A program made the translations under genes and the position numbers. The notes under the pieces were generated by a model. It was not told where the DNA came from. It saw nothing but the letters and a program-made list of their open reading frames with translations, and made no database searches. This document shows positions 1 through 8,587 of a stretch of DNA of 47,681 nucleotides, piece after piece. Origin of the DNA: Photobacterium galatheae (lineage in GTDB: Bacteria; Pseudomonadota; Gammaproteobacteria; Enterobacterales; Vibrionaceae). How positions within the stretch are numbered: the first letter of the stretch is position 1; each line of letters starts with the position of its first letter. The DNA lies in the NCBI RefSeq assembly GCF_000695255.1, contig NZ_JMIB01000024.1, positions 1-47,681 of the forward strand, in the 5' to 3' direction.

Positions 1-18
1 GTCTCTCCCTCCGCACCA
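1..18 (+). tRNA. tRNA-Leu, 3' fragment cut by window edge
   Basis: These bases match the last 18 bases of the two complete tRNA-Leu genes at 274-360 and 554-640, including the encoded CCA. They are the 3' part of the T arm and acceptor stem of another tRNA-Leu whose body lies left of the window. The anticodon is not visible. Confidence 0.9.
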
Positions 19-24
19 ACATTC

Positions 25-39
25 GATCTGATTCAGATC
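25..39. repeat. Inverted repeat in tRNA spacer
   Basis: GATCTGA-T-TCAGATC is a perfect dyad lying between the partial tRNA-Leu and tRNA-Gln. It may fold in the precursor transcript or simply be a chance palindrome; every spacer in this cluster has some dyad. Confidence 0.5.
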
Positions 40-45
40 ATCTGC

Positions 46-120
46 AGGGCTATCGCCAAGCGGTAAGGCAGCGGCTTTTGATGCCGCCATCCCCTGGTTC
101 GAATCCAGGTAGCCCTGCCA
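46..120 (+). tRNA. tRNA-Gln (anticodon TTG)
   Basis: A 75-base cloverleaf. The acceptor stem AGGGCTA pairs with TAGCCCT and is followed by GCCA, so CCA is encoded. The anticodon arm GCGGC-TTTTGAT-GCCGC gives anticodon TTG, which reads CAA. The T arm is CCTGG-TTCGAAT-CCAGG. It differs from the second copy at 415-489 by one base in the variable region. The E. coli equivalent cluster (metT-leuW-glnUWVX) sits at the same place beside ubiF and miaB. Confidence 0.97.
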
Positions 121-148
121 TTTTCAAAGCGTTTCGAACGTTTGAAAA
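121..148. repeat. Hairpin directly after tRNA-Gln CCA
   Basis: TTTTCAAA and TTTGAAAA flank CGTT-TCG-AACG, giving a 12-bp stem with one bulged G and a 3-nt loop. It begins at the base after the CCA of tRNA-Gln and ends 2 nt before tRNA-Met. There is no T-run, so it is probably a processing or spacer structure, not a terminator. Confidence 0.6.
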
Positions 149-150
149 AT

Positions 151-227
151 GGCTACGTAGCTCAGTTGGTTAGAGCACATCACTCATAATGATGGGGTCA
201 CAGGTTCGAATCCCGTCGTAGCCACCA
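151..227 (+). tRNA. tRNA-Met, elongator (anticodon CAT)
   Basis: A 77-base cloverleaf. The acceptor stem GGCTACG pairs with CGTAGCC, with encoded ACCA. The anticodon loop CTCATAA carries CAT. The first base pair is G-C, not the unpaired C1-A72 of an initiator tRNA, so this is the elongator. It closely matches the E. coli elongator tRNA-Met as I recall it. It sits between tRNA-Gln and tRNA-Leu in the same transcript. Confidence 0.97.
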
Positions 228-273
228 TTTACTTCGAAACTAAGATGTAAATGGAAAGAAAAAGTCAATACAC

Positions 274-360
274 GCGGTGGTGGCGGAATTGGTAGACGCG
301 CTAGCTTCAGGTGCTAGTGCCCGCAAGGGCGTGAGAGTTCAAGTCTCTCCCTCCGCACCA
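274..360 (+). tRNA. tRNA-Leu (anticodon CAG)
   Basis: An 87-base class II tRNA with a long variable arm. The anticodon loop TTCAGGT gives CAG, which reads CUG. The variable-arm stem is GCCC-GCAA-GGGC, whereas the copy at 554 has a compensating pair change. The acceptor stem has a U-U mismatch at pair 5-68, where E. coli tRNA-Leu(CAG) also has a mismatch. CCA is encoded. Confidence 0.97.
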
Positions 361-379
361 ATTGACTTCTTCATAAAAA

Positions 380-399
380 GCCTGATGAAGCCATCAGGC
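380..399. repeat. Hairpin in tRNA-Leu/tRNA-Gln spacer
   Basis: GCCTGATG-AAGC-CATCAGGC forms a perfect 8-bp stem with a 4-nt loop. It is followed by AATAAG and not by a T-run, so it does not look like an intrinsic terminator. A processing role in the polycistronic tRNA precursor is the likeliest reading. Confidence 0.6.
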
Positions 400-414
400 A
401 ATAAGTAACATTCT

Positions 415-489
415 AGGGCTATCGCCAAGCGGTAAGGCAGCGGCTTTTGATGCCGCCATTCCCTGGTTCGAATCCAGGTAGCCCTGCCA
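415..489 (+). tRNA. tRNA-Gln (anticodon TTG), second copy
   Basis: A 75-base cloverleaf identical to the copy at 46-120 except for one C-to-T change in the variable region. The anticodon is TTG and CCA is encoded. The repeated Gln-Leu order suggests the cluster grew by tandem duplication. Confidence 0.97.
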
Positions 490-553
490 TACTTTAAGGT
501 AACGAGCTTTACCATCTCGATATCTTTCCTGATCCGACAGGTAAATACCACGT

Positions 554-640
554 GCGGTGGTGGCGGAATTGGTAGACGCGCTAGCTTCAGGTGCTAGTGT
601 CCGCAAGGACGTGAGAGTTCAAGTCTCTCCCTCCGCACCA
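554..640 (+). tRNA. tRNA-Leu (anticodon CAG), second full copy
   Basis: An 87-base class II tRNA with anticodon CAG and encoded CCA, the last gene of the cluster. Relative to the copy at 274-360 the variable-arm stem reads GTCC-GCAA-GGAC, so one G-C pair has become A-U with both sides changed. A terminator follows 63 bp downstream. Confidence 0.97.
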
Positions 641-703
641 ACTTTCTCTCTTTCAGAAAGTTATTCATCTTCGGGTAGACTTCATTGTCGTATCCATACA
701 ATC

Positions 704-727
704 AACCAGCGAAAGCTGGTTTTTTTT
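704..727 (+). terminator. Intrinsic terminator of the tRNA cluster
   Basis: AACCAGC-GAAA-GCTGGTT has a 7-bp stem capped by a GAAA tetraloop and runs directly into six more T. It ends the tRNA transcript before the convergent ubiF gene. Confidence 0.9.
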
Positions 728-763
728 GTCTCTGTCGAAATCGTTTGTCCGTTTTCAGAACAA

Positions 764-787
764 GAAAAAAGCCACACCACGGTGGCT
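764..787 (-). terminator. Intrinsic terminator of ubiF
   Basis: On the minus strand AGCCAC and GTGGCT pair around a 6-nt loop and are followed by a run of T (the A-run at 765-770 on the plus strand). It lies 22 bp past the ubiF stop codon. Confidence 0.8.
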
Positions 788-809
788 TTCGTATCTGCGG
801 CATTCGGAA

Positions 810-1970
810 TTACAGTCCCAAAGCATATTGCAGCACTTTGTGCTTCAGTGGGCCTGTATGCTCCGCAAGTTTCAAACCCAAATTCCGCATGAAAACAACA
901 GGCTTCAGATCGTTACTGAACGCTTTATAGAACACATCCATCCCCGTTTGCATGAACAGGTTATCCGGACGACGACGTTGCTCATAGCGCTTGAGAACCT
1001 GTGTTTCGAACCAGTATTGACCGCCGTTCGCCATTTCATCCAGCAAGACATCCACATCCTTGAAGCCCAGGTTCACCCCCTGCCCCGCCAGTGGATTAAT
1101 GGTATGTGCCGCATCACCCAGCAAGACGATGCCCTCTGAATAATAAGACTGCGCATGACGACGGGTGAGCGGGAAACTCCCTTTGTTCAGCACTTTAATC
1201 GGCCCCAATTCAGTCGGAAACGTCTTGAGGATTTCCGCTTCCAACTGGGCTGATGTCATCGCCGATAACTGTTTGATCCGGGCAGGACTGTCATACCAGA
1301 CCAGCGACCCCTGATGCCCAGGTAAGGGCAGAAAAGAACGCGGCCCCTGCGGGGTAAACTGTTGCCAGGTGATATCCTGTTGCGGCAATTCAGTTTCCAC
1401 ATGAATGAGCATACAATGCTGGCGATAGTCCCAGGCTGTAATCCCAATGTTGGCCTGCTGGCGCACTCGGGAATTCGCACCGTCTGCCCCAACCAGCCAA
1501 CGCGATTGCAGAACCTGACCGTTATCCAGTGTCACTTGATAACCAGCTTCATTCCGTTCAAATTGAGCCAGCCGTGCCGGACAAATGAGTGTCAGATTCG
1601 GCACCCCTTCAAAGGCCTGCCATAAACCCAGTTGAATCACACGGTTTTCCACCATAAAACCCAACTCTGACAATGCCAGATCCGCCGCATTGAAACGGGT
1701 CCGACACTCCGGATGTTCCCAGGTTTCCAGCCGTCTGAAGGGGCAAAGTCGCATAGCGCTGATATTGTCCCAGGCATTCAGTCGCTTCAGAAGTTTTACA
1801 GACTGTGCCGATATCGCGGACACCCGCAGATCCATCGCCTGACTATTGTTGTAAGGTGTTGGCTGCTCTCCTTCAATGACAGCCACTTTGCGCCCCTGTC
1901 GGGCCATCCCCAGTGCTGCTGCCGCACCCACCATACCGCCGCCGGCGATCACCACATCAAACTGTTCCAT
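810..1970 (-). CDS. ubiF: 2-octaprenyl-3-methyl-6-methoxy-1,4-benzoquinol hydroxylase
   Basis: A 386-residue FAD-dependent aromatic hydroxylase of the UbiH/UbiF/VisC family. It performs an aerobic ring-hydroxylation step of ubiquinone synthesis, in E. coli the C6 position. The N-terminal Rossmann motif (GGGMVG, residues 10-15) binds FAD. A GADG motif lies near residue 160, and a GD..H..NPLAGQG flavin-contacting motif near 280. Length is close to E. coli UbiF (391). It is convergent with the tRNA cluster and divergent from miaB, as in E. coli, and this position supports ubiF over the paralog ubiH. The ATG is preceded by only a weak ribosome site. Confidence 0.92.
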   Translation of the reverse strand: MEQFDVVIAGGGMVGAAAALGMARQGRKVAVIEGEQPTPYNNSQAMDLRVSAISAQSVKLLKRLNAWDNISAMRLCPFRRLETWEHPECRTRFNAADLALSELGFMVENRVIQLGLWQAFEGVPNLTLICPARLAQFERNEAGYQVTLDNGQVLQSRWLVGADGANSRVRQQANIGITAWDYRQHCMLIHVETELPQQDITWQQFTPQGPRSFLPLPGHQGSLVWYDSPARIKQLSAMTSAQLEAEILKTFPTELGPIKVLNKGSFPLTRRHAQSYYSEGIVLLGDAAHTINPLAGQGVNLGFKDVDVLLDEMANGGQYWFETQVLKRYEQRRRPDNLFMQTGMDVFYKAFSNDLKPVVFMRNLGLKLAEHTGPLKHKVLQYALGL

Positions 1971-2296
1971 GCTGGTATCTCAATTCACTGCTTTGCCGAC
2001 ATTCTAACGGCTTTCAGCAAGTTGACCACCATCAACCTGATGTCCGCTGTCAATTCCGGCGGCTTTGTCCCCGAAGATTGATCTCAGCCCGACTGTCTCC
2101 GTTTCAAAACACACCGCCTGCCCGTTTTATAATCAGCATGGATGATCTAGTCAGGCCGTGTCGAAAGCAGTACAATACGCGGCTTGCAATTTAAGCTGGC
2201 CCACAGTCGAGGGATCAAAGGCCCTTCAACTCCCGGCCCACGCTGCATCAGCAGCAGAAAATGCACCGAATTAACACTACGAGTGAAGAGTTAGAC
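1971..2296. other. ubiF-miaB divergent intergenic region
   Basis: A 326-bp gap with no plausible gene. It must hold the divergent promoters. A TATAAT at 2128-2133 (plus strand) is a perfect -10 hexamer, but I find no good -35 at the usual distance. TACAAT at 2171-2176 is a second candidate. A G-A-rich ribosome site (GAAGAG, 2285-2290) precedes miaB. Confidence 0.45.
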
Positions 2297-3721
2297 ATGG
2301 CGAAGAAACTGCTTATCAAAACCTGGGGCTGTCAGATGAACGAATACGATTCATCCAAAATGGCCGATCTTCTCAACGCCAATGGCGGTTATGAATTAAC
2401 AGAAGAACCAGAAGAAGCAGATGTACTGCTGCTGAACACCTGCTCGATCCGTGAAAAGGCTCAGGAAAAAGTCTTCCACCAGCTTGGCCGCTGGAAAACC
2501 CTGAAAGACAAAAAGCCGGGTCTGGTGATCGGTGTCGGGGGTTGTGTCGCGACTCAGGAAGGGGATTCCATTCGTGAGCGTGCGCCGTATGTCGACGTCA
2601 TTTTTGGTCCTCAGACCCTGCACCGCCTGCCAGAGATGATTTCCCAGTCGCAATCTTCTGAAGCGCCAGTGATGGACATCTCTTTCCCAGAAATTGAGAA
2701 GTTCGACCGTCTGCCGGAGCCCCGTGCAGAAGGGCCGACGGCTTTCGTATCCATCATGGAAGGCTGCTCGAAGTACTGTACTTTCTGTGTGGTTCCTTAC
2801 ACTCGTGGTGAAGAAGTCAGCCGTCCACTGGACGATGTGCTGTTCGAAATCGCACAACTGGCAGAACAAGGGGTTCGTGAAGTCAACCTGCTGGGCCAGA
2901 ACGTGAACGCCTATCGTGGTGCAACCCATGATGGCGAAATTGCGTCTTTTGCTGAATTGTTACGTCTGGTTGCCGCCATCGACGGTATTGATCGGATTCG
3001 CTACACCACCAGCCACCCGATTGAATTTACGGATGACATCATTGAAGTCTACAAAGACACCCCAGAAGTCGTGAGCTTCCTGCATCTGCCGGTACAAAGT
3101 GGTTCAGACCGGATTCTGGCGATGATGAAGCGTCCGCATACTGCCATTGAGTACAAGTCGAAAATCCGTAAGCTGCGTCAGGCTCGCCCTGAAATCACCA
3201 TCAGCTCAGACTTCATTGTGGCATTCCCGGGTGAATCTGATCAGGACTTCCAGGACACCATGAAGCTGATCCGCGACATCGATTTCGATATGAGCTTCAG
3301 TTTCATCTATTCTCCACGTCCGGGTACGCCAGCGGCAGACTACCCATGCGACTTGCCAGAAGACGTGAAGAAACAACGCCTGTATGAACTGCAACAGCAG
3401 ATCAATACCCAGGCCATGCGTTACTCACGTCAGATGCTGGATACAGAGCAGCGCATTCTGGTTGAAGGTCCTTCGAAGAAAAACATCATGGAACTGCGCG
3501 GTCGTACCGAAAACAACCGGGTCGTGAACTTTGAAGGCTCTGTGGATTTGATCGGTCAGTTTGTCGATGTCAAAATTACCGATGTATTCAACAACTCCCT
3601 GCGTGGTGAACTTGTCCGCACAGAAGCAGACATGAACCTGCGTATTGCCATGTCTCCAAGCGAGGTCATGGAGAAAACCCGTAAAGAAGATGAATTGGGT
3701 GTAGGCGTTTATACTCCTTAA
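2297..3721 (+). CDS. miaB: tRNA-2-methylthio-N6-isopentenyladenosine synthase (methylthiotransferase)
   Basis: A radical-SAM methylthiotransferase that adds the 2-methylthio group to i6A37 of tRNAs reading U-starting codons. I start it at the ATG giving [18 protein letters not shown]: this aligns with the E. coli start and gives 474 residues, the E. coli length. An in-frame ATG 36 bp upstream would add 12 non-conserved residues. N-terminal cysteines (C12, one in LLNTCS, one in GGC) would hold the auxiliary 4Fe-4S cluster. The radical-SAM motif C-SKY-C-TF-C lies near residue 157. A TRAM domain follows at about 378-441. First gene of the miaB-ybeZ-ybeY-corC-lnt series, next to tRNA genes as in E. 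coli. Confidence 0.97.
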   Translation: MAKKLLIKTWGCQMNEYDSSKMADLLNANGGYELTEEPEEADVLLLNTCSIREKAQEKVFHQLGRWKTLKDKKPGLVIGVGGCVATQEGDSIRERAPYVDVIFGPQTLHRLPEMISQSQSSEAPVMDISFPEIEKFDRLPEPRAEGPTAFVSIMEGCSKYCTFCVVPYTRGEEVSRPLDDVLFEIAQLAEQGVREVNLLGQNVNAYRGATHDGEIASFAELLRLVAAIDGIDRIRYTTSHPIEFTDDIIEVYKDTPEVVSFLHLPVQSGSDRILAMMKRPHTAIEYKSKIRKLRQARPEITISSDFIVAFPGESDQDFQDTMKLIRDIDFDMSFSFIYSPRPGTPAADYPCDLPEDVKKQRLYELQQQINTQAMRYSRQMLDTEQRILVEGPSKKNIMELRGRTENNRVVNFEGSVDLIGQFVDVKITDVFNNSLRGELVRTEADMNLRIAMSPSEVMEKTRKEDELGVGVYTP

Positions 3722-3759
3722 TAAGAGGACAGAAATATCTGCCCATGCCCAGTTATTCC

Positions 3760-3783
3760 GGCCGCCCGTCACAGTGGGCGGCC
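3760..3783. repeat. GC-rich intercistronic hairpin between miaB and ybeZ
   Basis: GGCCGCCC and GGGCGGCC form a perfect 8-bp all-G/C stem with an 8-nt loop. TATTGAG follows, not a T-run, so it is not a standard terminator. It ends 4 nt before the ybeZ ribosome site GAGAGG. It could partly block read-through, protect mRNA ends, or affect ybeZ translation. Confidence 0.6.
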
Positions 3784-3799
3784 TATTGAGAGGCAAATC

Positions 3800-4861
3800 T
3801 TGAGCAAAATTATTACTGTTGAACTGAATCTCGAACCCGCCGATAACCACCGCCTGGCCAGCCTTTGCGGTCCATTCGACGACAACATCAAGCAACTGGA
3901 ACGCCGTCTGGGCGTTGAAATTAACCACCGCAGCCACAGTTTCAGTATCGTCGGCCAGCCCCATACCGCCGAAGCAGCAGCCAATATCCTGAAAGACCTG
4001 TATGTTGACACCGCCCCGGTGCGCAATTTGATCCCGGATATTGAGCCGGAACAAATTCACCTGGCCATTAAAGAATCAGGCGTTCTGGAGCAGGATGTCA
4101 GCTCCAGCATCCCTTACGGTAAAGAAATTCACATCAAGACCAAAAAGGGTGTCATTAAGCCACGAACGCCGAATCAGGCTCAGTACATCGCCAATATGGT
4201 CGGTCATGACATTACTTTTGGTGTGGGTCCTGCGGGGACGGGGAAAACTTATCTGGCCGTTGCAGCGGCTGTTGACGCACTGGAACGTCAGGAAATCCGA
4301 CGGATCCTGCTGACCCGTCCTGCGGTTGAAGCCGGTGAAAAGCTGGGCTTCCTGCCCGGGGATCTGAGCCAGAAAGTCGACCCTTACCTGCGCCCGCTCT
4401 ACGATGCCCTGTTTGAAATGCTGGGTTTCGAGCGCGTCGAAAAGCTGATTGAACGCAATGTCATTGAAGTTGCCCCGCTGGCCTACATGCGTGGCCGGAC
4501 TTTAAATGACGCCTTTATCATTCTGGACGAAAGCCAGAATACGACGGTCGAACAGATGAAAATGTTCCTGACCCGGATTGGTTTTAATTCCCGTGCCGTC
4601 ATCACCGGCGACGTGACTCAGATCGACCTGCCGCGTGGTGCCCGCTCCGGTCTGCGCCATGCCATTGAAGTGCTGGCCGATGTCGATGAGATCAGCTTTA
4701 ACTTCTTCCAGGCCACCGACGTGGTTCGCCACCCAGTTGTCGCCCGTATTGTGCAAGCGTACGAAGTCTGGGAAACGGAAGATCAGAAACAACGTAAACT
4801 GGCTGAACAGCGTCGCCGAGAACAACAGGAAGCGCGTCAGGTCAGCTCAGAAACGGAATAA
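3800..4861 (+). CDS. ybeZ: PhoH-like ATPase YbeZ
   Basis: A 353-residue PhoH-family P-loop ATPase (E. coli YbeZ 346). It is thought to act with the neighbouring RNase YbeY in rRNA maturation and ribosome quality control. Walker A is GPAGTGKT at residues 143-150, and a Walker B-like FIILDESQN lies near 240. The N-terminal ~110 residues hold the KH-like region typical of the family. The start is TTG: GAGAGG at 3788-3793 is well spaced for it, and the product then begins like E. coli YbeZ. The highly charged tail ([15 protein letters not shown]) is normal for the family. It lies 8 bp before ybeY. Confidence 0.93.
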   Translation: MSKIITVELNLEPADNHRLASLCGPFDDNIKQLERRLGVEINHRSHSFSIVGQPHTAEAAANILKDLYVDTAPVRNLIPDIEPEQIHLAIKESGVLEQDVSSSIPYGKEIHIKTKKGVIKPRTPNQAQYIANMVGHDITFGVGPAGTGKTYLAVAAAVDALERQEIRRILLTRPAVEAGEKLGFLPGDLSQKVDPYLRPLYDALFEMLGFERVEKLIERNVIEVAPLAYMRGRTLNDAFIILDESQNTTVEQMKMFLTRIGFNSRAVITGDVTQIDLPRGARSGLRHAIEVLADVDEISFNFFQATDVVRHPVVARIVQAYEVWETEDQKQRKLAEQRRREQQEARQVSSETE

Positions 4862-4869
4862 TCAAACAG

Positions 4870-5334
4870 ATGTCAATTTATCTGGATTTACAATTTGCCA
4901 CCGCTGAAGAAGGTGGCATGCCAACGGAAGCAGACTTTCAACGTTGGCTCGAAGCTGCTGTAACACCGTTTCAGGCCGATGCAGAAGTCACCGTCCGACT
5001 GGTTGACGAGGCAGAAAGCCAGACCCTGAACCGGGACTACCGGGGCAAGGACAAACCGACCAATGTGCTGTCATTTCCGTTCGAAGCCCCACCGGGTGTT
5101 GAACTGGAACTGCTGGGCGATCTGATCATCTGCCGTCAGGTCGTTGAAAAAGAAGCTGAGGAACAGAATAAACCCCTGCTCGCGCACTGGGCACATATGG
5201 TTGTACACGGCTCGCTTCATCTGCTAGGTTATGACCATATTGAAGATGACGAAGCCGAAGAGATGGAAGCGCTGGAAACCGAAATTATGCAAGGTTTAGG
5301 GTTTGCCAATCCTTACGCGGCTGACCAATACTAA
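4870..5334 (+). CDS. ybeY: Endoribonuclease YbeY
   Basis: A 154-residue single-domain zinc metalloprotein needed for 16S rRNA 3'-end maturation and 70S ribosome quality control. The metal site is clear: [11 protein letters not shown] supplies H113, H117 and H123. Length matches E. coli (155). It sits between its partner ybeZ and corC. The ribosome site is weak, in keeping with translation coupled to ybeZ. Confidence 0.96.
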   Translation: MSIYLDLQFATAEEGGMPTEADFQRWLEAAVTPFQADAEVTVRLVDEAESQTLNRDYRGKDKPTNVLSFPFEAPPGVELELLGDLIICRQVVEKEAEEQNKPLLAHWAHMVVHGSLHLLGYDHIEDDEAEEMEALETEIMQGLGFANPYAADQY

Positions 5335-5425
5335 CATCAGCCTTGGCAGTCATCGCCAAATACAGTCGGTCACTTTTCAGTTGCCGGCTTTCCGTGGCTC
5401 CGGCCACCTATTTGAATAGAAAGCA

Positions 5426-6298
5426 ATGAACGACGATAACCCCCAAAATTCTGACGGTCCGAGTCGAAAGACCTTCTTTGAACGTATTGGACAGCTCTTT
5501 CAGGGCGAGCCTCAAAATAAGGAAGAGCTGGTCAGCGTGATCCGCGATTCTGAAGAGAATGCCCTGATCGATCACGACACCCGCGACATGCTGGAAGGCG
5601 TGATGCAGATCTCTGAAATGCGAGTTCGCGACATCATGATCCCCCGCTCGCAAATGGTCACCATTGAACGTTCTCAGAAGGTTGAAGACCTCATTGATAT
5701 CATTGTTGATGCCCAGCACTCACGCTATCCGGTAATCAGCGATGACAAAGACCACGTTGAAGGCATTCTGCTGGCGAAAGACCTGTTGCAGTATCTACGC
5801 CCGGACAGTGAGCCGTTTGACCTCGACGTTATCCTGCGTCCGGCCGTTGTTGTGCCGGAAAGCAAGCGGGTTGATCGCCTGCTGAAAGAATTTCGGGAAG
5901 AGCGCTACCACATGGCCATTGTGGTCGATGAATTTGGTGGTGTCTCCGGTTTGATCACCATTGAGGATATTCTGGAGCAAATCGTTGGCGAAATCGAAGA
6001 TGAATTCGACGACGAAGAAGAACAGGAAATCCGTCAATTAAGTAAACACACCTGGAATGTGAAGGCATTGACCACCATTGATGACTTCAACAAATTGTTC
6101 CAGACCAACTTCAGCGTCAACGACATCGATACTATCGGCGGTCTGGTGATGACCAGTTTTGGTCACCTGCCAAGCCGTGGCGAAGTCGTTGAACTGGAAG
6201 GGTATGCATTTAAGGTTACCGCTGCGGACAGCCGCCGGATCATTCAGTTACAAGTGACGGTGCCGCAGGAGGCACATCAACCAACGATGACGCCCTGA
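5426..6298 (+). CDS. corC: CorC/YbeX family CBS-domain protein
   Basis: A 290-residue cytosolic protein (E. coli YbeX 292). Two CBS domains lie at about 70-130 and 135-190, and a C-terminal CorC_HlyC domain at about 205-282. It was named for a role in CorA-dependent magnesium/cobalt efflux; newer work on ybeX links it to ribosome metabolism. An acidic stretch ([13 protein letters not shown]) joins the CBS pair to the C-terminal domain. The stop overlaps the lnt start by one base (TGATG), so the two are translationally coupled. A 91-bp gap with a weak hairpin near 5383-5404 separates it from ybeY. Confidence 0.93.
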   Translation: MNDDNPQNSDGPSRKTFFERIGQLFQGEPQNKEELVSVIRDSEENALIDHDTRDMLEGVMQISEMRVRDIMIPRSQMVTIERSQKVEDLIDIIVDAQHSRYPVISDDKDHVEGILLAKDLLQYLRPDSEPFDLDVILRPAVVVPESKRVDRLLKEFREERYHMAIVVDEFGGVSGLITIEDILEQIVGEIEDEFDDEEEQEIRQLSKHTWNVKALTTIDDFNKLFQTNFSVNDIDTIGGLVMTSFGHLPSRGEVVELEGYAFKVTAADSRRIIQLQVTVPQEAHQPTMTP

Positions 6299-7857
6299 TG
6301 AGACGAATCGACAATTTAAACCTTTTGGGACGGCTGCTTTTGGCCGTCCCGGCCGGTGCGCTGGCGACACTCTCTTTCGCCCCTTACCAATACTGGTTCC
6401 TTGCACCGCTCTCCCTCATTATTTTCTTTACCCTGCTGCAAAACCAGCGTCCAAAAACGGCTTTCCAGACCGGTTTCGCTTGGGGACTGGGCCTCTTCGG
6501 CAGTGGTGTCTGGTGGGTTCACGTCAGTATTGCTGACTTTGGCGGCATGCCCATTGCTGCCGGACTCTTCCTGATGGCCCTGCTGATTGGCTATCTGGCA
6601 ATTTATCCGGCCCTGTTTGGCGCACTCCTTGCCCGATTTGGCCTTGGACGCCCTTTCCACCAGTTGATGCTCATCGGTCCGGTGCTCTGGCTGCTGCTTG
6701 ACTGGATACGCGGTTGGCTGTTCACCGGCTTTCCCTGGCTCTGGCTGGGTTATGGTCAGATTCACGGACCATTTGCCAGCTTTGCTCCGATCCTGGGGGT
6801 TGAAGGCCTGACCCTTGCACTGGTTCTGAGCTGTGGTGCTCTGGTTGCTGCCGGTTACTACCGGAACTGGAAACCACTGATGGTTCCGGCACTGCTGCTG
6901 TTTCTGGCTTATCAAACGAAAGGGATTGAATGGGTTCAGCCTGAACCCTACAAGCCGGTGAAAGTCGCGCTGGTTCAAGGCAACATTCCACAGGCTCTGA
7001 AATGGCAACCGGATCAACGCTGGCCGACCCTGATGAAGTATCTGGATCTGACCCGTGAGAACTGGGATGCCGATATTATCGTCTGGCCGGAAGCCGCGAT
7101 CCCTGCACTGGAGCAACAGGTCGGCACCTTTCTGAGTCGCATTGATGAAGCGGCCCGGATGAATCAGAGTGCTGTGATCACCGGTGTGCTGGACAGAACT
7201 GAGCAAGGTCAGTATTACAACAATATCCTGACGCTGGGTGTGAACCGAGACGGCGCATACCACTACGACACGACAAGCCGGTACAGCAAGCATCATTTAT
7301 TGCCGTTCGGTGAGTTTGTGCCCTTTGGCGACTTACTGCGGCCACTGGCACCGATTTTCAACCTGCCAATGTCATCGTTCAGTCGGGGGAACTTTATCCA
7401 GCAAAATCTGGAAGCTAACGGCTATGCGCTGGCACCGGCATTGTGCTATGAAATTGCGTTCAGCGAACAGGTTCGCCAGAACGTCGGCTCAGGGACAGAC
7501 ATACTGCTGACGTTATCCAATGATGCCTGGTTTGGCCGTTCCATCGGCCCGCACCAGCATATGGAAATCGCTCAGATGCGCGCACTGGAAACCGGAAAAC
7601 CTTTACTGCGCGCTACCAATACCGGCGTGACCGCTGTCGTCGATTACCAGGGCAAAATCATTGCGGAGCTGCCACAGTTTGAGACCGGGGTCCTGCGCGC
7701 CACCGTGACGCCGACCAAAGGGCTGACACCTTACACCTCATTGGGAAGCTGGCCGCTCTATCTTTACCTGCTATGGTCGGTCACATTGTCCTGGCTGCTC
7801 GTGAAGCGACGCCGGGGAGATTTCAGAGAAACCAACCCACAGGAAGGGGTTCACTGA
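6298..7857 (+). CDS. lnt: Apolipoprotein N-acyltransferase
   Basis: An inner-membrane enzyme that adds the third acyl chain to the N-terminal cysteine of lipoproteins, here including LptE, RlpA, BamC and MltD encoded nearby. It has 519 residues (E. coli 512). The N-terminal ~200 residues hold several membrane helices. A periplasmic nitrilase-like domain follows with the catalytic triad E265 (WPEAAIP), K331 ([10 protein letters not shown]) and C383 (ALCYEIAF), matching E267/K335/C387 of E. coli. Last gene of the series; a strong terminator follows. Confidence 0.97.
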   Translation: MRRIDNLNLLGRLLLAVPAGALATLSFAPYQYWFLAPLSLIIFFTLLQNQRPKTAFQTGFAWGLGLFGSGVWWVHVSIADFGGMPIAAGLFLMALLIGYLAIYPALFGALLARFGLGRPFHQLMLIGPVLWLLLDWIRGWLFTGFPWLWLGYGQIHGPFASFAPILGVEGLTLALVLSCGALVAAGYYRNWKPLMVPALLLFLAYQTKGIEWVQPEPYKPVKVALVQGNIPQALKWQPDQRWPTLMKYLDLTRENWDADIIVWPEAAIPALEQQVGTFLSRIDEAARMNQSAVITGVLDRTEQGQYYNNILTLGVNRDGAYHYDTTSRYSKHHLLPFGEFVPFGDLLRPLAPIFNLPMSSFSRGNFIQQNLEANGYALAPALCYEIAFSEQVRQNVGSGTDILLTLSNDAWFGRSIGPHQHMEIAQMRALETGKPLLRATNTGVTAVVDYQGKIIAELPQFETGVLRATVTPTKGLTPYTSLGSWPLYLYLLWSVTLSWLLVKRRRGDFRETNPQEGVH

Positions 7858-7876
7858 TCTCAAGCATCACATTAAA

Positions 7877-7911
7877 AAACAAACAGAGGGCCAGCGGCCC
7901 TCTGTTTGTTT
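7877..7911. terminator. Bidirectional terminator between lnt and ybeL
   Basis: A perfect 16-bp stem (left arm 7877-7892, right arm 7896-7911) with a 3-nt AGC loop. On the minus strand the right arm leads into a clean T-run (A 7874-7879 on plus). On the plus strand the tail is GTTTGTTTC. It serves convergent lnt and ybeL. Confidence 0.9.
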
Positions 7912-7932
7912 CATCATCAGAACAGCAGCACG

Positions 7933-8415
7933 CTAAGGTGCAAGGGGCTGCCGGGTGAACTGCGTCCCGCCGCACTGCGTACAAGGTTCAATCACACGAA
8001 CATGAGTGTACTGCTCATGATACCCACATTTCTCGCACACCAGATTACCCAGCCCGACCATTTCACCGGCCTTGTACACGCCCCGATGCTTGAGATCGTC
8101 CATGACTTCAACCCATTCGAGTTGTGTCTTGTCCGTCACTTCCGCCAGACCACGCCAGATCGTTTCTGACACCAGTTGATAAAACGGACTTTCAGAAAAC
8201 GGCTCAGGGCTTTCCTGCACGTTCTGACCGAACTCATTCAAATCCCGTCTGAAATACTCCCGGATCAACGCCAGCTCATCCTTGGTCATATCACCGGCAG
8301 CTTCCCGGTATTTTTCACTGGTATCAACCCAGTGCTTTAACTCTTCCGGACTATGTCTGAGCGTTTCCGTGATCTCTTCCAACATGGATTCATAGGCTGC
8401 TTTTTGTTTCACCAT
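7933..8415 (-). CDS. ybeL: Zinc-ribbon protein YbeL (DUF1451)
   Basis: A 160-residue protein of the YbeL/DUF1451 family with no established function. The N-terminal ~110 residues are charged and helical. The C terminus is a zinc ribbon with C127-x2-C130 and C145-x2-C148. E. coli YbeL is the same length and also lies near leuS. A good ribosome site (GGGAGA) precedes the ATG. It is divergent from leuS. Confidence 0.9.
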   Translation of the reverse strand: MVKQKAAYESMLEEITETLRHSPEELKHWVDTSEKYREAAGDMTKDELALIREYFRRDLNEFGQNVQESPEPFSESPFYQLVSETIWRGLAEVTDKTQLEWVEVMDDLKHRGVYKAGEMVGLGNLVCEKCGYHEQYTHVRVIEPCTQCGGTQFTRQPLAP

Positions 8416-8501
8416 CTCAGTTCTCCCAGGCTAAACCGCCAACTCGGGTCTTCCTTGTCTGAAATATCACAAGAATAAGCGCACCGATTCGGTCTCAGCT
8501 A

Positions 8502-8530
8502 TTGTTGCTCCCTTTACCTTTAGTTATTCT
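8502..8530 (+). promoter_or_regulatory. Possible sigma-70 promoter of leuS
   Basis: TTGTTG, a 17-bp spacer, then TATTCT. Both hexamers are imperfect, but the spacing is ideal and it lies about 58 bp upstream of the leuS start in the divergent ybeL-leuS gap. I see no leader peptide or T-box. Confidence 0.3.
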
Positions 8531-8587
8531 ATGTCGATTATTTTGACTGTGTTTGTATTCAACTCACAAAAATCCCGGATGTCATCG

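Noticed and set aside
339..606. Open frames of about 70 codons on the minus strand over the tRNA genes
   Set aside because: They are antisense to tRNA-Leu and tRNA-Gln, so they are shadows of RNA genes.
557..1139. Plus-strand open frames starting in tRNA-Leu and running across the ubiF 3' end
   Set aside because: They overlap a tRNA, two terminators and ubiF; no family resemblance.
3760..3783. Intrinsic terminator after miaB
   Set aside because: The stem is strong but no T-run follows and ybeZ begins 17 bp later; kept only as a hairpin.
6316..7296. A 326-codon minus-strand open frame opposite lnt
   Set aside because: Its composition (Gln-, His- and Asn-rich) is that of the reverse strand of a membrane-protein gene; lnt is unmistakable.
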